A stretch of DNA of 64,000 nucleotides, from positions 124,001 to 188,000 of the forward strand of contig NZ_CANMIW010000007.1 in assembly GCF_947498005.1 (NCBI RefSeq), given 5' to 3'. Under the pieces are notes generated by a model, which was given only the letters and a program-made list of their open reading frames with translations, was not told the origin of the DNA and ran no database searches. Shown one piece after another: positions 8,811 to 18,574 of this stretch. This DNA is from an uncultured Winogradskyella sp. (GTDB lineage: Bacteria; Bacteroidota; Bacteroidia; Flavobacteriales; Flavobacteriaceae). The position numbers were made by a program, and so were the translations under genes. Numbering within the stretch: position 1 is the first letter of the stretch; each line of letters opens with the position of its first letter.

Positions 8811-9263
8811 ATGGCTGGAACATTGAATAAAGTAATGCTTATAGGAAACTTAGGTGACGAAGTAAAAATGCATTATTTTGATGATAAAAATTGTGTTGGT
8901 CGTTTTCCTATCGCTACTAGCGAATCTTATGTTAGTAAGCAAACCAATGAACGTATTACCAATACTGAATGGCACAATATTGTAGTAAGAAATAAGGCCG
9001 CAGAAATTTGCGAAAAATATTTATCTAAAGGAGATAAGGTATACATTGAAGGTAAAATAAAAACTAGAAAGTGGACAGACGACAAAGGTATGGAACGCTA
9101 TTCTACAGAAATACAATGTGATGAATTTACGTTTTTAACACCTAAAAACGACCAACAGCCCAATCAATCGCAAAAACCTAATTTACCAAAGGCCAATCCT
9201 CAATCGCAGCAATCGGCTAAAAATGCTGACATTGCAGAAGATAATGATGATTTACCATTTTAA
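8811..9263 (+). CDS. ssb: Single-stranded DNA-binding protein
   Basis: SSB of 150 residues, which coats single-stranded DNA and recruits repair and replication enzymes. The OB fold covers about residues 1-108 (MAGTLNKVMLIGNLGDEVKM ... NTEWHNIVVRNKAAEICEKYL ... VYIEGKIKTRKW), then a Gln/Asn/Pro-rich linker and the acidic tip DNDDLPF that binds partner proteins. A -7 element TAACTTTG is present at 8783-8790. A short palindrome ACTACTTTTAAAGTAGT at 8751-8767 lies between mutY and ssb. It is followed 19 bases later by gldE. Confidence 0.96.
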   Translation: MAGTLNKVMLIGNLGDEVKMHYFDDKNCVGRFPIATSESYVSKQTNERITNTEWHNIVVRNKAAEICEKYLSKGDKVYIEGKIKTRKWTDDKGMERYSTEIQCDEFTFLTPKNDQQPNQSQKPNLPKANPQSQQSAKNADIAEDNDDLPF

Positions 9264-9282
9264 TTTTTAATCTAACGTTATC

Positions 9283-10593
9283 TTGGACCCAGAACCCACG
9301 GTTTTAATAATTAATTTAATTGTAAATAGTACTTCATTTATTTCGAGTATTCTATTACTTATAATATTACTTATTTGCTCAGCATTAATTTCTGGTGCAG
9401 AGGTTGCTTTATTTTCACTTACAAAATCTGATCTCAAAGAAGGTTTAGAAAATGAATTACCAGCCATGCAAATCATTGTTACGCTATTAGAACGTCCCAA
9501 AAAATTATTAGCTACAATTTTGGTTGCCAATAACTTTATAAATATTGCCGTAGTTTTACTGTTTGCTTTTATAGGAGAAACCATTTTTAGTAGTATTTCT
9601 AGTACACTATTAAGGTTTTTGGTTGAAGTGGTTTCTGCTACGTTTTTAATCTTATTGTTTGGAGAAATAATTCCAAAAATTTATGCGAGTAGAAATAGTG
9701 TGAAATTTTCTTCGTTTATGTCTAGACCTTTAAAGGTATTAGATGTTTTATTTTCGCCTATTAGCTTACCTATGCGCTTTGTAACTATAAAAATACAAGA
9801 CAATTTTGGTAAGCAACGTTCTAATCTTAGTGTAGACCAATTGTCACAAGCGTTAGAATTGACAAATAATGACGATACTACACAAGAAGAACAAAAAATA
9901 TTACAAGGTATTGTTTCCTTCGGAAATACAGATACAAAGCAAGTAATGCGTCCTAGGATGGATTTATTTGCTCTTAAAATTGATACTCCTTTTGAAACTA
10001 TTATTAAGGAAATTATTGCCAATGGCTATTCTAGAATTCCTGTATACGAAGAAAGTATAGATACTATTACTGGTGTACTTTATGTAAAAGATTTACTTCC
10101 ACATATAAACAAGAAAAAATTTAATTGGACCACCATTTTACGTGAACCCTTTTTTGTACCTGCCAATAAAAAATTAGATGATCTAATGGTTGAGTTTCAA
10201 ACCAAAAAAGTTCATCTCGCTGTTGTGGTAGATGAGTATGGTGGTACTTCTGGTTTAGTTTCATTAGAAGATATTATTGAAGAAATAGTAGGTGATATTA
10301 GCGATGAATACGACGATGATGATTTAATATATTCTAAATTAGACGATAACAACTATAGTTTTGAAGGTAAAACACCTCTAAAGGATGTATATAAAATAAT
10401 TGGAATTGATACAAATAATGAGCTTTTTGAATCTAAGAAAGGAGAAGCAGAAACACTCGCAGGCTTTGTATTAGAAATTTCAGGTGGATTTCCTAGAGTT
10501 GGAAGTAAAATAAATTTTCATAATTACGTTTTTACTATAGAGTCTCTAGAACGAAAACGCATTAAACAAATTAAACTCACTTTATTAGAATAA
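9283..10593 (+). CDS. gldE: Gliding motility-associated protein GldE
   Basis: Membrane protein of the HlyC/CorC (UPF0053) family, 436 residues, identified as GldE by family structure and by its position directly before gldD. It has about four N-terminal hydrophobic segments (residues 8-165, DUF21/CNNM-type), then paired CBS domains (about 205-330, with PRMDLFALKI and YGGTSGLVSLEDIIEEIVGDI) and a C-terminal CorC/HlyC domain. The start is a TTG (MDPEPTVLIINLIV); no ATG fits upstream. GldE is known to support gliding motility and type IX secretion in Flavobacterium. The gene overlaps nothing and is 5 bases before gldD. Confidence 0.92.
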   Translation: MDPEPTVLIINLIVNSTSFISSILLLIILLICSALISGAEVALFSLTKSDLKEGLENELPAMQIIVTLLERPKKLLATILVANNFINIAVVLLFAFIGETIFSSISSTLLRFLVEVVSATFLILLFGEIIPKIYASRNSVKFSSFMSRPLKVLDVLFSPISLPMRFVTIKIQDNFGKQRSNLSVDQLSQALELTNNDDTTQEEQKILQGIVSFGNTDTKQVMRPRMDLFALKIDTPFETIIKEIIANGYSRIPVYEESIDTITGVLYVKDLLPHINKKKFNWTTILREPFFVPANKKLDDLMVEFQTKKVHLAVVVDEYGGTSGLVSLEDIIEEIVGDISDEYDDDDLIYSKLDDNNYSFEGKTPLKDVYKIIGIDTNNELFESKKGEAETLAGFVLEISGGFPRVGSKINFHNYVFTIESLERKRIKQIKLTLLE

Positions 10594-10598
10594 CCATA

Positions 10599-11165
10599 AT
10601 GAAACGATTAGCTCTTCCTATATTAAGTTTATTAATGTTAAGCTGTGGTAATGACCCATTACCAAAACCTAAAGGCTATTTACGATTAGAATACCCTAAT
10701 GCCAACTATAAAAAAGCTATTGTGCCTTTGCCTTTTTCTTTTGAAAAAAATGAATTAGCCAACCCAATTAGTGCGGTAAAATCTACGCCTAATTCTAAAG
10801 GTGTTGATATTAAATATCCAGCTTTAAAAGCTACTATTTACCTTACGTATAAAGAAGTTAATAATGGAAATTTAGATAGCCTACTGCGAGATGCTCAAAA
10901 CCTTACTCAAAAGCACACCATTAAGGCTGATGAAATTTCTAGCAATTTGTATGAAAACAAAACTCAGAATGTTTATGGAATGATATACGAAATTGGAGGC
11001 GATGCAGCCTCTCAATCTCAATTTTATGTTACTGATAGCATCAACCACTTTTTAAGTGGCTCACTTTACTTTTATGCTAAACCTAATTATGATATCTATC
11101 CAGCTGCAGAGTATCTAAAAAAGGATATTAGACACATTATGGAAAGTGTTCATTGGAAAGAATAA
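10599..11165 (+). CDS. gldD: Gliding motility lipoprotein GldD
   Basis: Lipoprotein required for gliding and type IX secretion in Flavobacterium. The N-terminus MKRLALPILSLLMLSCGND is a lipoprotein signal with lipidated Cys at residue 16. The segment LPKPKGYLRLEYPNANYK is the conserved GldD start, and the rest of the 188 residues is a soluble domain that would face the periplasm. It is the last gene of the mutY-ssb-gldE-gldD group and ends at a strong terminator shared with the convergent lipoprotein gene. This makes it likely, though not proven, that the organism glides or uses a type IX system. Confidence 0.94.
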   Translation: MKRLALPILSLLMLSCGNDPLPKPKGYLRLEYPNANYKKAIVPLPFSFEKNELANPISAVKSTPNSKGVDIKYPALKATIYLTYKEVNNGNLDSLLRDAQNLTQKHTIKADEISSNLYENKTQNVYGMIYEIGGDAASQSQFYVTDSINHFLSGSLYFYAKPNYDIYPAAEYLKKDIRHIMESVHWKE

Positions 11166-11187
11166 GCTTCAATTTATAACATAAAAA

Positions 11188-11216
11188 ATGCCACTGAAAT
11201 TCAGTGGCATTTTTTT
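11188..11216. terminator. Bidirectional terminator after gldD
   Basis: Stem ATGCCACTGA / TCAGTGGCAT with a three-base loop, flanked by A runs before and T runs after, between the convergent gldD and the lipoprotein gene. Confidence 0.85.
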
Positions 11217-11245
11217 TTATTATTTAATAGGATGTTCTGCTTACC

Positions 11246-12895
11246 TTAATCTTGGTAAACCCATTCTCCTCCCATTTTTATTACTGCGAAATCTTCAGTG
11301 GTATTACTACCATTATAAACTTCTATAGTAACAATATACTTTTGCTCTTCAGCAGCACTAGGATCTAAATTATCTAAGACTACTGCAGCTGCTTCAAGTA
11401 CCATTGGATTTGTCCACTCCGCTGCATTACCAGCTCTTCTATCCATGTTTCCGTAGTTACTCATACTAGCTGTTGCATTAGGGTAAACATCTCCTAATTC
11501 TGTTGCTACTAATACGTAATCATCTGCAGAAAATGTATATCTAATAGTGTTATCTGGCACCCAAATTCCATCTTCAAAACCAAACTGTAAAGTTGTAGAT
11601 ATTGTAGACTCATGACCAACAAACTCACCGTTAGTGACAGTATAAAGATTACCTCTTCTTTGTGCTCCACTAGAACTAGAGTAATAATCATAAATTATAA
11701 ATAACTCTTCTTCTTCCTGTGCATAAGGGAACGTTAGGTCTAAAAACGTTGGTAAATAGTTATCTGGTGGTACAGAACTACCAAAGTTATCGTATTGACC
11801 AGGTTGGTTAAAATCTTCACCCATTGAATCAAAATCTTTAGAACTTAAGTAATAAACACCTTCAACTGCTTCCCAAGAACCACCAGAATACATAAAGTAC
11901 TCACCTTTAGAGTTTATATCTCCCGTTGCTCCTAAAGCTTTTATCGCCATGCTTTCTATTCTCCATCTTGCAGCATCTGAATCAGTAGATTCATATTTAA
12001 AAGCCACATTAATTGTTTCACCATCATATGCCGAAAAATCGTAATCTTCAGATGAAGCCATATCTCCTGTAGCTGGATTTGCTAAAGTAATTTCATCCCA
12101 AGTTGTTGTTAAAACATCACCTGTATAATCTGTTGTAACCATTATTTTCAATAATGATGCGTCACCAGCGTAATCAAGTTCGTGAGTAATTTGAAATTTA
12201 AGATCACTCTCAGCAGATAAATCTATAGTAGGTGATACAATCCATTCTGTATTTGCTACTTGTCCGCCAAAATAACTGTTTCCTTGAACATAACCTGTTT
12301 CAGATGTCCAAACAGCATCATCACCAAACTCTTCACCAACAGTCCATCCTTCCATGCTTCCTGCAAAATTGTAAGAAACTAAGTCAGCTAAACCAACTAC
12401 AGGATCTTGAGTATATTGGTCATACTTAGCTAATATTAATTGCCCCTCTACAGGATCTGTAACCTGAGCATCTAAAATAGCTGGTATTTGATCTGCTGCA
12501 TTTACATCTGGATAAAACCCAAAAGCATCACTACCAGTTGTAGCATAATCAGAGTTTGTAAACTCATAAATATCAGAATAAGTAAAATCACTTACACCTT
12601 CTGCATTACCAATATATAGATCATAACCTACTACAACTGATGAACCTTCTCCCCAAAACGGATATTTATCAGCTAAAAATCCTGGTAATAAAACTTTGGC
12701 TTCATCAACTGAATTGAAACTTCCATAAGTCAATTCTAATTCGTCATAATCATCACTAACAAGAGTATATGATTCTGAACCTACAATTGGTTCTGCACTT
12801 GAATCTAATCCGTCATAAATGTCATCCATAGGATCACAACCGTAAAAGGCTAATCCTAAAATTGCTAAACAATAAATTATTCTTTTCATTTTCAA
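11246..12895 (-). CDS. Surface lipoprotein with choice-of-anchor J / cleaved-adhesin-like domain
   Basis: Lipoprotein of 549 residues; the signal MKMKRIIYCLAILGLAFYGC places the lipid Cys at residue 20. The mature protein is acidic and Ser/Tyr-rich. Residues about 160-315 (FAGSMEGWTVGEEFGDDAVW ... NTEWIVSPTIDLS ... LKFQITHEL ... DYTGDV) form a jelly-roll of the cleaved-adhesin/choice-of-anchor J type that often binds carbohydrate. It begins 6 bases after the stop of the TonB-dependent receptor, so the two form a receptor-lipoprotein pair comparable to SusC/SusD arrangements, although this protein is not a SusD. The substrate is unknown. Confidence 0.82.
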   Translation of the reverse strand: MKMKRIIYCLAILGLAFYGCDPMDDIYDGLDSSAEPIVGSESYTLVSDDYDELELTYGSFNSVDEAKVLLPGFLADKYPFWGEGSSVVVGYDLYIGNAEGVSDFTYSDIYEFTNSDYATTGSDAFGFYPDVNAADQIPAILDAQVTDPVEGQLILAKYDQYTQDPVVGLADLVSYNFAGSMEGWTVGEEFGDDAVWTSETGYVQGNSYFGGQVANTEWIVSPTIDLSAESDLKFQITHELDYAGDASLLKIMVTTDYTGDVLTTTWDEITLANPATGDMASSEDYDFSAYDGETINVAFKYESTDSDAARWRIESMAIKALGATGDINSKGEYFMYSGGSWEAVEGVYYLSSKDFDSMGEDFNQPGQYDNFGSSVPPDNYLPTFLDLTFPYAQEEEELFIIYDYYSSSSGAQRRGNLYTVTNGEFVGHESTISTTLQFGFEDGIWVPDNTIRYTFSADDYVLVATELGDVYPNATASMSNYGNMDRRAGNAAEWTNPMVLEAAAVVLDNLDPSAAEEQKYIVTIEVYNGSNTTEDFAVIKMGGEWVYQD

Positions 12896-12901
12896 TATTT
12901 T

Positions 12902-15436
12902 TTAAAAATTAACTTTCAATCCAACACTATAAGTTCTTCCTGGACCAAAATAAACTTGAGCAGTAGAAGAAGTCCCGTCTAAATCATTTGCATCAGATAC
13001 ATATTCTGTATTAAAAGCATTATTTACTTTTCCTATTAACTGAGCATCAAACGATCCCATTACAAAACTATGTCTTAAACCTATATCAAATAAACCAAAA
13101 TCAGGAAGCTTCCATACATCTGGTAAATCTAAACTACCTCTGTTAGTAACATCGTAAGAAGAATAGTTATCTCCTGCAAAGTTATAATCTACATAGATAT
13201 TAGATTTTGGCGCTAATTTATAATCAACACCTAATGCAAATGTAGTTTGAGCAACGTCACCTACTTTTAAATCTTCAGCATATACTTCTACTACATCAAC
13301 AACATCACCTGCTTGATCTCTAATATCTGCAGAAACATTACTTTTCCATTGCCAATCACCTAAAGATGCCATACCTGTTACAGTTAATTTATCAGTTGCT
13401 CTATATCTAAAGTCAACTTCGATACCTTGGTGTAATGCATCAATTCCTTGTAAGTTATAGAAAAATAAGTCTTCACCTGTTCCTATAGAACCACCTAAAG
13501 ATTTATCTAACCAATTTGTATAATAAACATTTACATTGGCACTTAATTTTTCTCCACGGAAACCGTATCCTAATTCTGCACTAAATACTTTTTCGTTTAC
13601 TGCGTCTTCATTTGGAATAATTCCGTCTTCATCTAAAAATACATCATCTAAAAATGGTGCTTTAGAGAAATATCCAACATTTACAAATACATTATTATTA
13701 CCATCAAGATTATAGTTACCACCACCTTTAATTCCGTATCCTGTAAAGTTTACAGCTTCAGATAATCTATCACCTGTGATAGTATTGTTCATAAACTCCT
13801 CTTGCTTATAGTTACTATTAGAAACGTCTGCAGCAACAAATAAATTCACTGATTCATTTACTTGATATTCTGCTTGTCCAAAAAGTCCATATCTTAATAC
13901 AATACCATCATAATCTTTATTGTATCTATCACCTACTTTTAAGGGCTGACCAAAAGCAAATGTATCACTTTCATTATCAAGGAAAAACTGACCTCCTAAT
14001 AAATCATCTACTTGGTACCAGTGAGAACCTACATAATAACGTCCATCTAAACCACCAGAAATTGTTAACTGATCGTTCACTTTGTTTTTATACGTTGATA
14101 AAACACCATACCATTCGTGAGAGTTTCTAGAAGACGAAATAATATCCGTTGATCCATTTACACCGTTTGCTTGATTCTCTGCAATTACCCTATCAAAATC
14201 AATAGGAGTTAATCCAGAAGACCCTATTCTATATTCATCAGATCCAATTTTAGAACCTTCATCTCTACGTCCACCACCTGAACCAAATGATGCATAAACT
14301 GCTGTAGATAATGCAGAAGCGTCATTAATTTTCCATAAATGGTTTATAGACATTTGAGGTTTGTGATAGAAGTTGTAAGATTGATGATAAACTTCACCGT
14401 TCTTGTAACCCCAATCTCTGTTGGCTTTTTGTGGACCAGAATCAGTATCCTTTAAATCAGCAATTGTAGAACGATTAAAACGTTGACCGTGTTCTTGTTG
14501 CGCACCAAAAGCTGTAAATGATAATCTGTGAGCATCATTTATTTGTTGCGTTAAACTTACAAAGTAATTGTATCCTGAAAACTCAGTTCCGTCTACATAA
14601 CCGTCACCATCAATTTTAGATGCGCTAACTGTTGCAGCAAATCCTTTATCTGATAAACCAGTAGAATATGTCATTCCATATTTTAAATAGCCATCATTAG
14701 CAATACTTGTAAGTACGTTTCCACCTTTTTCAGCGTCTGTCGTTTTTGTGATAATATTAATTGTACCACCAACTGATGCTACAGCTACTTTAGATGCACC
14801 TAAACCTCTCTGAACCTGCATTGTAGAAGTTACATCTCCTAAACCTGCCCAGTTACTCCAATAAACAGCTCCATTCTCCATGTCGTTTACTGGTACACCG
14901 TTAATCATTACAGCGACATTTTCAGAACTAAACCCTCTAAGGTTAATTCTACTATCACCATATCCACCACCTTGTCTCGTTGCGTAAACACCTGGAGTAG
15001 ATTTTAAAATTTCAGGAAATTCTTGCGTTCCTAATTTAATTGCAATTTCTTCTGCCTTAATTGTAGAAACAGCTACTGGAGTTTTTCTATCCACAGCTAC
15101 AGAAGCAACAATCATAATTTCATCTAAACCTACATTACTAGACATTAAAGTAATTGTACCTAAATCAGTATCTCCACTAAAGGCTATAGTTTGAGATATA
15201 AAACCTACATAAGAGATTACCACTTCACCTGATTTTGAATCAGTTGTTAAAGTAAAATCACCATCAAAATTTGTAGTTGCACCATTTGAAGTTCCTTTCA
15301 CTATGATATTAGCACCAGGAAGCGGTGAGCTCATGTCACTATCAATAATTTTACCCGTAATAGTGGTTTGGGCATATGCAAATGTTGTTAAGCATGTTAA
15401 TACAACAAAGCATAAATAAAGATTAAATTTTTTCAT
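12902..15436 (-). CDS. TonB-dependent receptor with CarboxypepD_reg domain
   Basis: Outer-membrane receptor of 844 residues for TonB-driven import. The signal peptide is MKKFNLYLCFVVLTCLTTFAYA. A CarboxypepD_reg-like domain follows (about 24-105, GKIIDSDMSSPLPGANIIVK), then the plug (about 120-235, FPEILKSTPGVYATRQGGG, GINI-type end GGTINIITKTT) and a beta barrel that ends in aromatic-rich strands (SVGLKVNF). A -7-like box (TAATTTTG on the minus strand at 15478-15471) and two palindromes lie upstream. It pairs with the downstream surface lipoprotein. The substrate cannot be deduced. Confidence 0.92.
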   Translation of the reverse strand: MKKFNLYLCFVVLTCLTTFAYAQTTITGKIIDSDMSSPLPGANIIVKGTSNGATTNFDGDFTLTTDSKSGEVVISYVGFISQTIAFSGDTDLGTITLMSSNVGLDEIMIVASVAVDRKTPVAVSTIKAEEIAIKLGTQEFPEILKSTPGVYATRQGGGYGDSRINLRGFSSENVAVMINGVPVNDMENGAVYWSNWAGLGDVTSTMQVQRGLGASKVAVASVGGTINIITKTTDAEKGGNVLTSIANDGYLKYGMTYSTGLSDKGFAATVSASKIDGDGYVDGTEFSGYNYFVSLTQQINDAHRLSFTAFGAQQEHGQRFNRSTIADLKDTDSGPQKANRDWGYKNGEVYHQSYNFYHKPQMSINHLWKINDASALSTAVYASFGSGGGRRDEGSKIGSDEYRIGSSGLTPIDFDRVIAENQANGVNGSTDIISSSRNSHEWYGVLSTYKNKVNDQLTISGGLDGRYYVGSHWYQVDDLLGGQFFLDNESDTFAFGQPLKVGDRYNKDYDGIVLRYGLFGQAEYQVNESVNLFVAADVSNSNYKQEEFMNNTITGDRLSEAVNFTGYGIKGGGNYNLDGNNNVFVNVGYFSKAPFLDDVFLDEDGIIPNEDAVNEKVFSAELGYGFRGEKLSANVNVYYTNWLDKSLGGSIGTGEDLFFYNLQGIDALHQGIEVDFRYRATDKLTVTGMASLGDWQWKSNVSADIRDQAGDVVDVVEVYAEDLKVGDVAQTTFALGVDYKLAPKSNIYVDYNFAGDNYSSYDVTNRGSLDLPDVWKLPDFGLFDIGLRHSFVMGSFDAQLIGKVNNAFNTEYVSDANDLDGTSSTAQVYFGPGRTYSVGLKVNF

Positions 15437-15470
15437 ATAAAATTTAAGTTAATTGGTTTTATAATTATCG

Positions 15471-15494
15471 CAAAATTACACAGCTCAATGAGCT
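15471..15494 (-). promoter_or_regulatory. -7 element and inverted repeat upstream of TonB receptor
   Basis: Minus-strand TAATTTTG (15478-15471) matches TAnnTTTG but has no clear -33 partner. Just upstream of it is the inverted repeat AGCTC-AAT-GAGCT at 15482-15494, in the position where an activator or repressor could act. The 12-base palindrome TATGCATGCATA lies further upstream at 15557-15568. Confidence 0.4.
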
Positions 15495-15598
15495 AGTATA
15501 TTAACTTAATGTTAACAATTAAGCAAAACGAAGTTAATTATAAAATCCTTAAATTTTATGCATGCATAATAGATTTTATCAAATGTTTTTAACAATTT

Positions 15599-17245
15599 TT
15601 AACAATTGTTCTTATAAAATGATATTAAATTTTGAGTCGATGAATCATGATTTGCCGTAACATCATCATTTGAGAGTTCATTTAGTATAGATTTAGCAAG
15701 TTGTTTACCCAATTCTACACCAAATTGGTCATAGCTATAAATATTCCAAATTATACCTTGTACAAAAATCTTATGTTCATACATAGCTATCAATTTTCCT
15801 AAACTCTTAGGAGATAATTTCTGAATTAATATTGATGTCGTTGGCTTATTTCCTTCAAACACTTTAAAAGCTAACAGTTGTTCTATTTCTTCAGCTGAAG
15901 CAGATTGCCCTTTTAATTCAGACATTACTTCCTCTTCCGTTTTACCATTCATTAACGCTTCAGTTTGAGCAAAATAATTAGACATCAATTTATCATGATG
16001 ATCTTTATCTCCATACAATGACTCTACATACCCAATAAAATCGGTTGGTATTAATTTAGTGCCTTGATGTATTAATTGAAAAAATGCGTGTTGTGAGTTG
16101 GTTCCTGGTTCTCCCCAAATCAATGTCCCTGTTTGGTAATTTACTTTATTACCACCTCTATCTACACTCTTACCATTACTTTCCATTATACCTTGTTGAA
16201 GGTAGGTCGCAAATTGATTTAGATATTGCGTGTAGGGAATAATTGCTTCACTTTCAGATTTAAAAAAGTTATTATACCAGATGGTCAATAATGCTGAAAT
16301 TACAGGAATATTATTATTAAAATCTGCAGTTCTAAAATGCTCATCCATTTGATGCGCTCCATCTAACAGACTTTCAAAATTTTTATAACCTACAGCCAAA
16401 CTAATTGAAAGACCTACTGCACTCCACAATGAAAAACGACCACCAACCCAATCTTTCATTGGAAATATATTAGCTTCATCAATCCCAAAGTTTTTTACGC
16501 TTTCAATATTTGTAGAAACAGCTACAAAATGATTAGCAACAGCCTCTTTTGGTTGCGATTTTAAAAACCAAGTTCTAATTGAATTGGCATTAGACAAAGT
16601 TTCTTGCGTTGTAAATGTTTTAGATACAATTACAAATAGAGTTGTTTCAGGATTTAAGTTTTTAATGACTTCTTGATAATGATCACCATCTACATTGCTT
16701 ACAAAATGCGTGTTTAATTGATTTTTATAAAACTGTAGCGAATCTACAACCATTGCTGGTCCTAAATCTGAACCACCAATGCCTATATTTACAACATCTG
16801 TTATACTTTTACCCGAATACCCTTTATGATTACCACTTACTACAGAATCCGTAAATTTTTCTATTTTCTTCTTTACATCATGTACTTCAGGAATTACATT
16901 TTCACCATCTACTAAAACCTTAGCATCTTTTGGTGCACGTAATGCAGTATGTAAAACAGCTCTTCCTTCTGTCGCGTTTATAATATCTCCTTCAAAATAT
17001 TTTGCTATAGCATTTTTCAAATCTAGTTCATTTGCTAGTTCAACTAACAAACCAACCGTTTCTGTTGTCATTCTGTTTTTTGAAAAATCGACATAAAAAT
17101 CTTCCCATTTTATAGTTAAATCATTTGCTCTATTGGCATCTGCTTTAAACAAATCTTTTAAATGCTCTGTTTTAATGCTGTCAAAATGTGCTTGTAATTT
17201 TTTCCAAGCATTTGATGTTGTTGGGTTAGTTGCTTTTAATGCCAT
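15599..17245 (-). CDS. pgi: Glucose-6-phosphate isomerase
   Basis: Glycolytic enzyme converting glucose-6-phosphate to fructose-6-phosphate, 548 residues, of the classical long PGI type. Family segments seen are [18 protein letters not shown] (sugar-phosphate binding), [37 protein letters not shown] and [20 protein letters not shown], which carry the catalytic Glu and His. The start [18 protein letters not shown] is normal. It is the last gene of a long minus-strand run and lies 9 bases after the M23 endopeptidase gene. No feature suggests truncation. Confidence 0.97.
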   Translation of the reverse strand: MALKATNPTTSNAWKKLQAHFDSIKTEHLKDLFKADANRANDLTIKWEDFYVDFSKNRMTTETVGLLVELANELDLKNAIAKYFEGDIINATEGRAVLHTALRAPKDAKVLVDGENVIPEVHDVKKKIEKFTDSVVSGNHKGYSGKSITDVVNIGIGGSDLGPAMVVDSLQFYKNQLNTHFVSNVDGDHYQEVIKNLNPETTLFVIVSKTFTTQETLSNANSIRTWFLKSQPKEAVANHFVAVSTNIESVKNFGIDEANIFPMKDWVGGRFSLWSAVGLSISLAVGYKNFESLLDGAHQMDEHFRTADFNNNIPVISALLTIWYNNFFKSESEAIIPYTQYLNQFATYLQQGIMESNGKSVDRGGNKVNYQTGTLIWGEPGTNSQHAFFQLIHQGTKLIPTDFIGYVESLYGDKDHHDKLMSNYFAQTEALMNGKTEEEVMSELKGQSASAEEIEQLLAFKVFEGNKPTTSILIQKLSPKSLGKLIAMYEHKIFVQGIIWNIYSYDQFGVELGKQLAKSILNELSNDDVTANHDSSTQNLISFYKNNC

Positions 17246-17254
17246 ATTTTGTTA

Positions 17255-18562
17255 TTATAAAATCGGATCTTCCGTTATTGTGTTTTCTGTTTCTTTTGGT
17301 TCTGCTTCTAAAAAGAATATATTATCTAATCTTTGCTTTATAGGTTTTATATGTTCTAAAAACTTAACTTTTAAACTATCAGAAATCGGTTTCGCTTCTG
17401 GTAACTTTTGCTTAAACGGATCTACTTGTTTTCCATTTTTCCAAAAACGGTAACAGACATGTGGTCCACCTGTATTTCCAGTCATTCCTACCTTACCTAT
17501 TATATCTCCTTGTTTTACGTAGTCACCTTTTTTAACAAGGCGTTTACTCATATGGAGGTATTGTGTAGTATAAGTATCGTTATGCCTAATTTTTACATAT
17601 TTACCATTACCGCCTCTTCGTGTAGATTCTATAACAGTACCATTAGCTGTTGCCATAATTGGCGTACCTACCGCAGCAGCGAAGTCGGTTCCTTTATGCG
17701 GACGAACTTTGTATCCATAAACCGCTATTCTTCTTTTTAAATTATATCGTGACGATATTCTACTAAATTGAACGGGTGCTTTTAAGAAGGCTCTTCTTAA
17801 GTTTTTTGCATCTTCATTAAAATAATCCACAATTCCTTTTATAGAATCTGTTTCAAACTGAAAGGCATACAGAGAATCACTATTGTGCTCAAAATAAGCA
17901 GCCTTTACATTGTGTACACCTGCATAAATTGAATCGTCTATATATTTATCTGTGTAAATAACTTTAAAACGGTCTCCTTTTTGCAATCTTCTAAAATCTA
18001 TAGTCCATGCATATATATCATCAGCCATTTTATAGGCCAATTTCTGGCTTAATCCTTTTTCCTCTAAGGTCTTTGAAATACTACTTTCTATTACACCTGT
18101 AGCTGTTTTTTCAATATAGGTTACTGGTTTTTTATTTGAATATGCGTAGATAGAATCTTTTAAATTTACAACGACATATTTTACTTGATCTGCTTGATAA
18201 ATAAATGTTTCTGGACTAGGAAGACTATCAGTGGATGATTCTTTTGAAAACAATAAAGTATATGGTTTTCCTGGATGAAGTTTTCTGGTATCAAAACTGT
18301 CTTTTGTTTTTTCAGCTATCTGAAAAATCTGTGGATACCCAATATTATTGCGTTGTAAAATCTCGCCAAAACTATCCCCTTTTTTAATAGTATCTCGTTT
18401 AACAATGTAGTTATTTATATCAAAGCCAAACTCAAGAATTTTTTCTTCTTCTACAATTTCTGCGAGTTCATTTTCATATTCAATTTCTGCTGAGTTATCC
18501 TCTTTACAAGCAAGAATACTCATTGCAATCACTAGTACTGCGATTAATGGTTTTAATTGCAT
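17255..18562 (-). CDS. M23 family peptidoglycan endopeptidase lipoprotein
   Basis: Envelope protein of 435 residues with a lipoprotein signal (MQLKPLIAVLVIAMSILACK, Cys at 19). The middle part contains OapA/LysM-like regions (IKKGDSFGEILQRNNIGYPQ near residue 60). The C-terminal LytM domain carries the zinc motifs: HKGTDFAAAVGTPI (first His and Asp) and the later HVCYRFWKNGKQVDP (HxH-type second site, here H-V-C, so the canonical HxH pair appears altered to a single His). The substrate would be peptide cross-links of peptidoglycan. Its place between a tryptophan dioxygenase gene and pgi is probably operon co-location, not a shared pathway. Confidence 0.9.
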   Translation of the reverse strand: MQLKPLIAVLVIAMSILACKEDNSAEIEYENELAEIVEEEKILEFGFDINNYIVKRDTIKKGDSFGEILQRNNIGYPQIFQIAEKTKDSFDTRKLHPGKPYTLLFSKESSTDSLPSPETFIYQADQVKYVVVNLKDSIYAYSNKKPVTYIEKTATGVIESSISKTLEEKGLSQKLAYKMADDIYAWTIDFRRLQKGDRFKVIYTDKYIDDSIYAGVHNVKAAYFEHNSDSLYAFQFETDSIKGIVDYFNEDAKNLRRAFLKAPVQFSRISSRYNLKRRIAVYGYKVRPHKGTDFAAAVGTPIMATANGTVIESTRRGGNGKYVKIRHNDTYTTQYLHMSKRLVKKGDYVKQGDIIGKVGMTGNTGGPHVCYRFWKNGKQVDPFKQKLPEAKPISDSLKVKFLEHIKPIKQRLDNIFFLEAEPKETENTITEDPIL

Positions 18563-18574
18563 TAATTAAGCTAA

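Noticed and set aside
9267-10022. Minus-strand frames over gldE
   Set aside because: Both are antisense to GldE coding sequence and show no recognisable domain.
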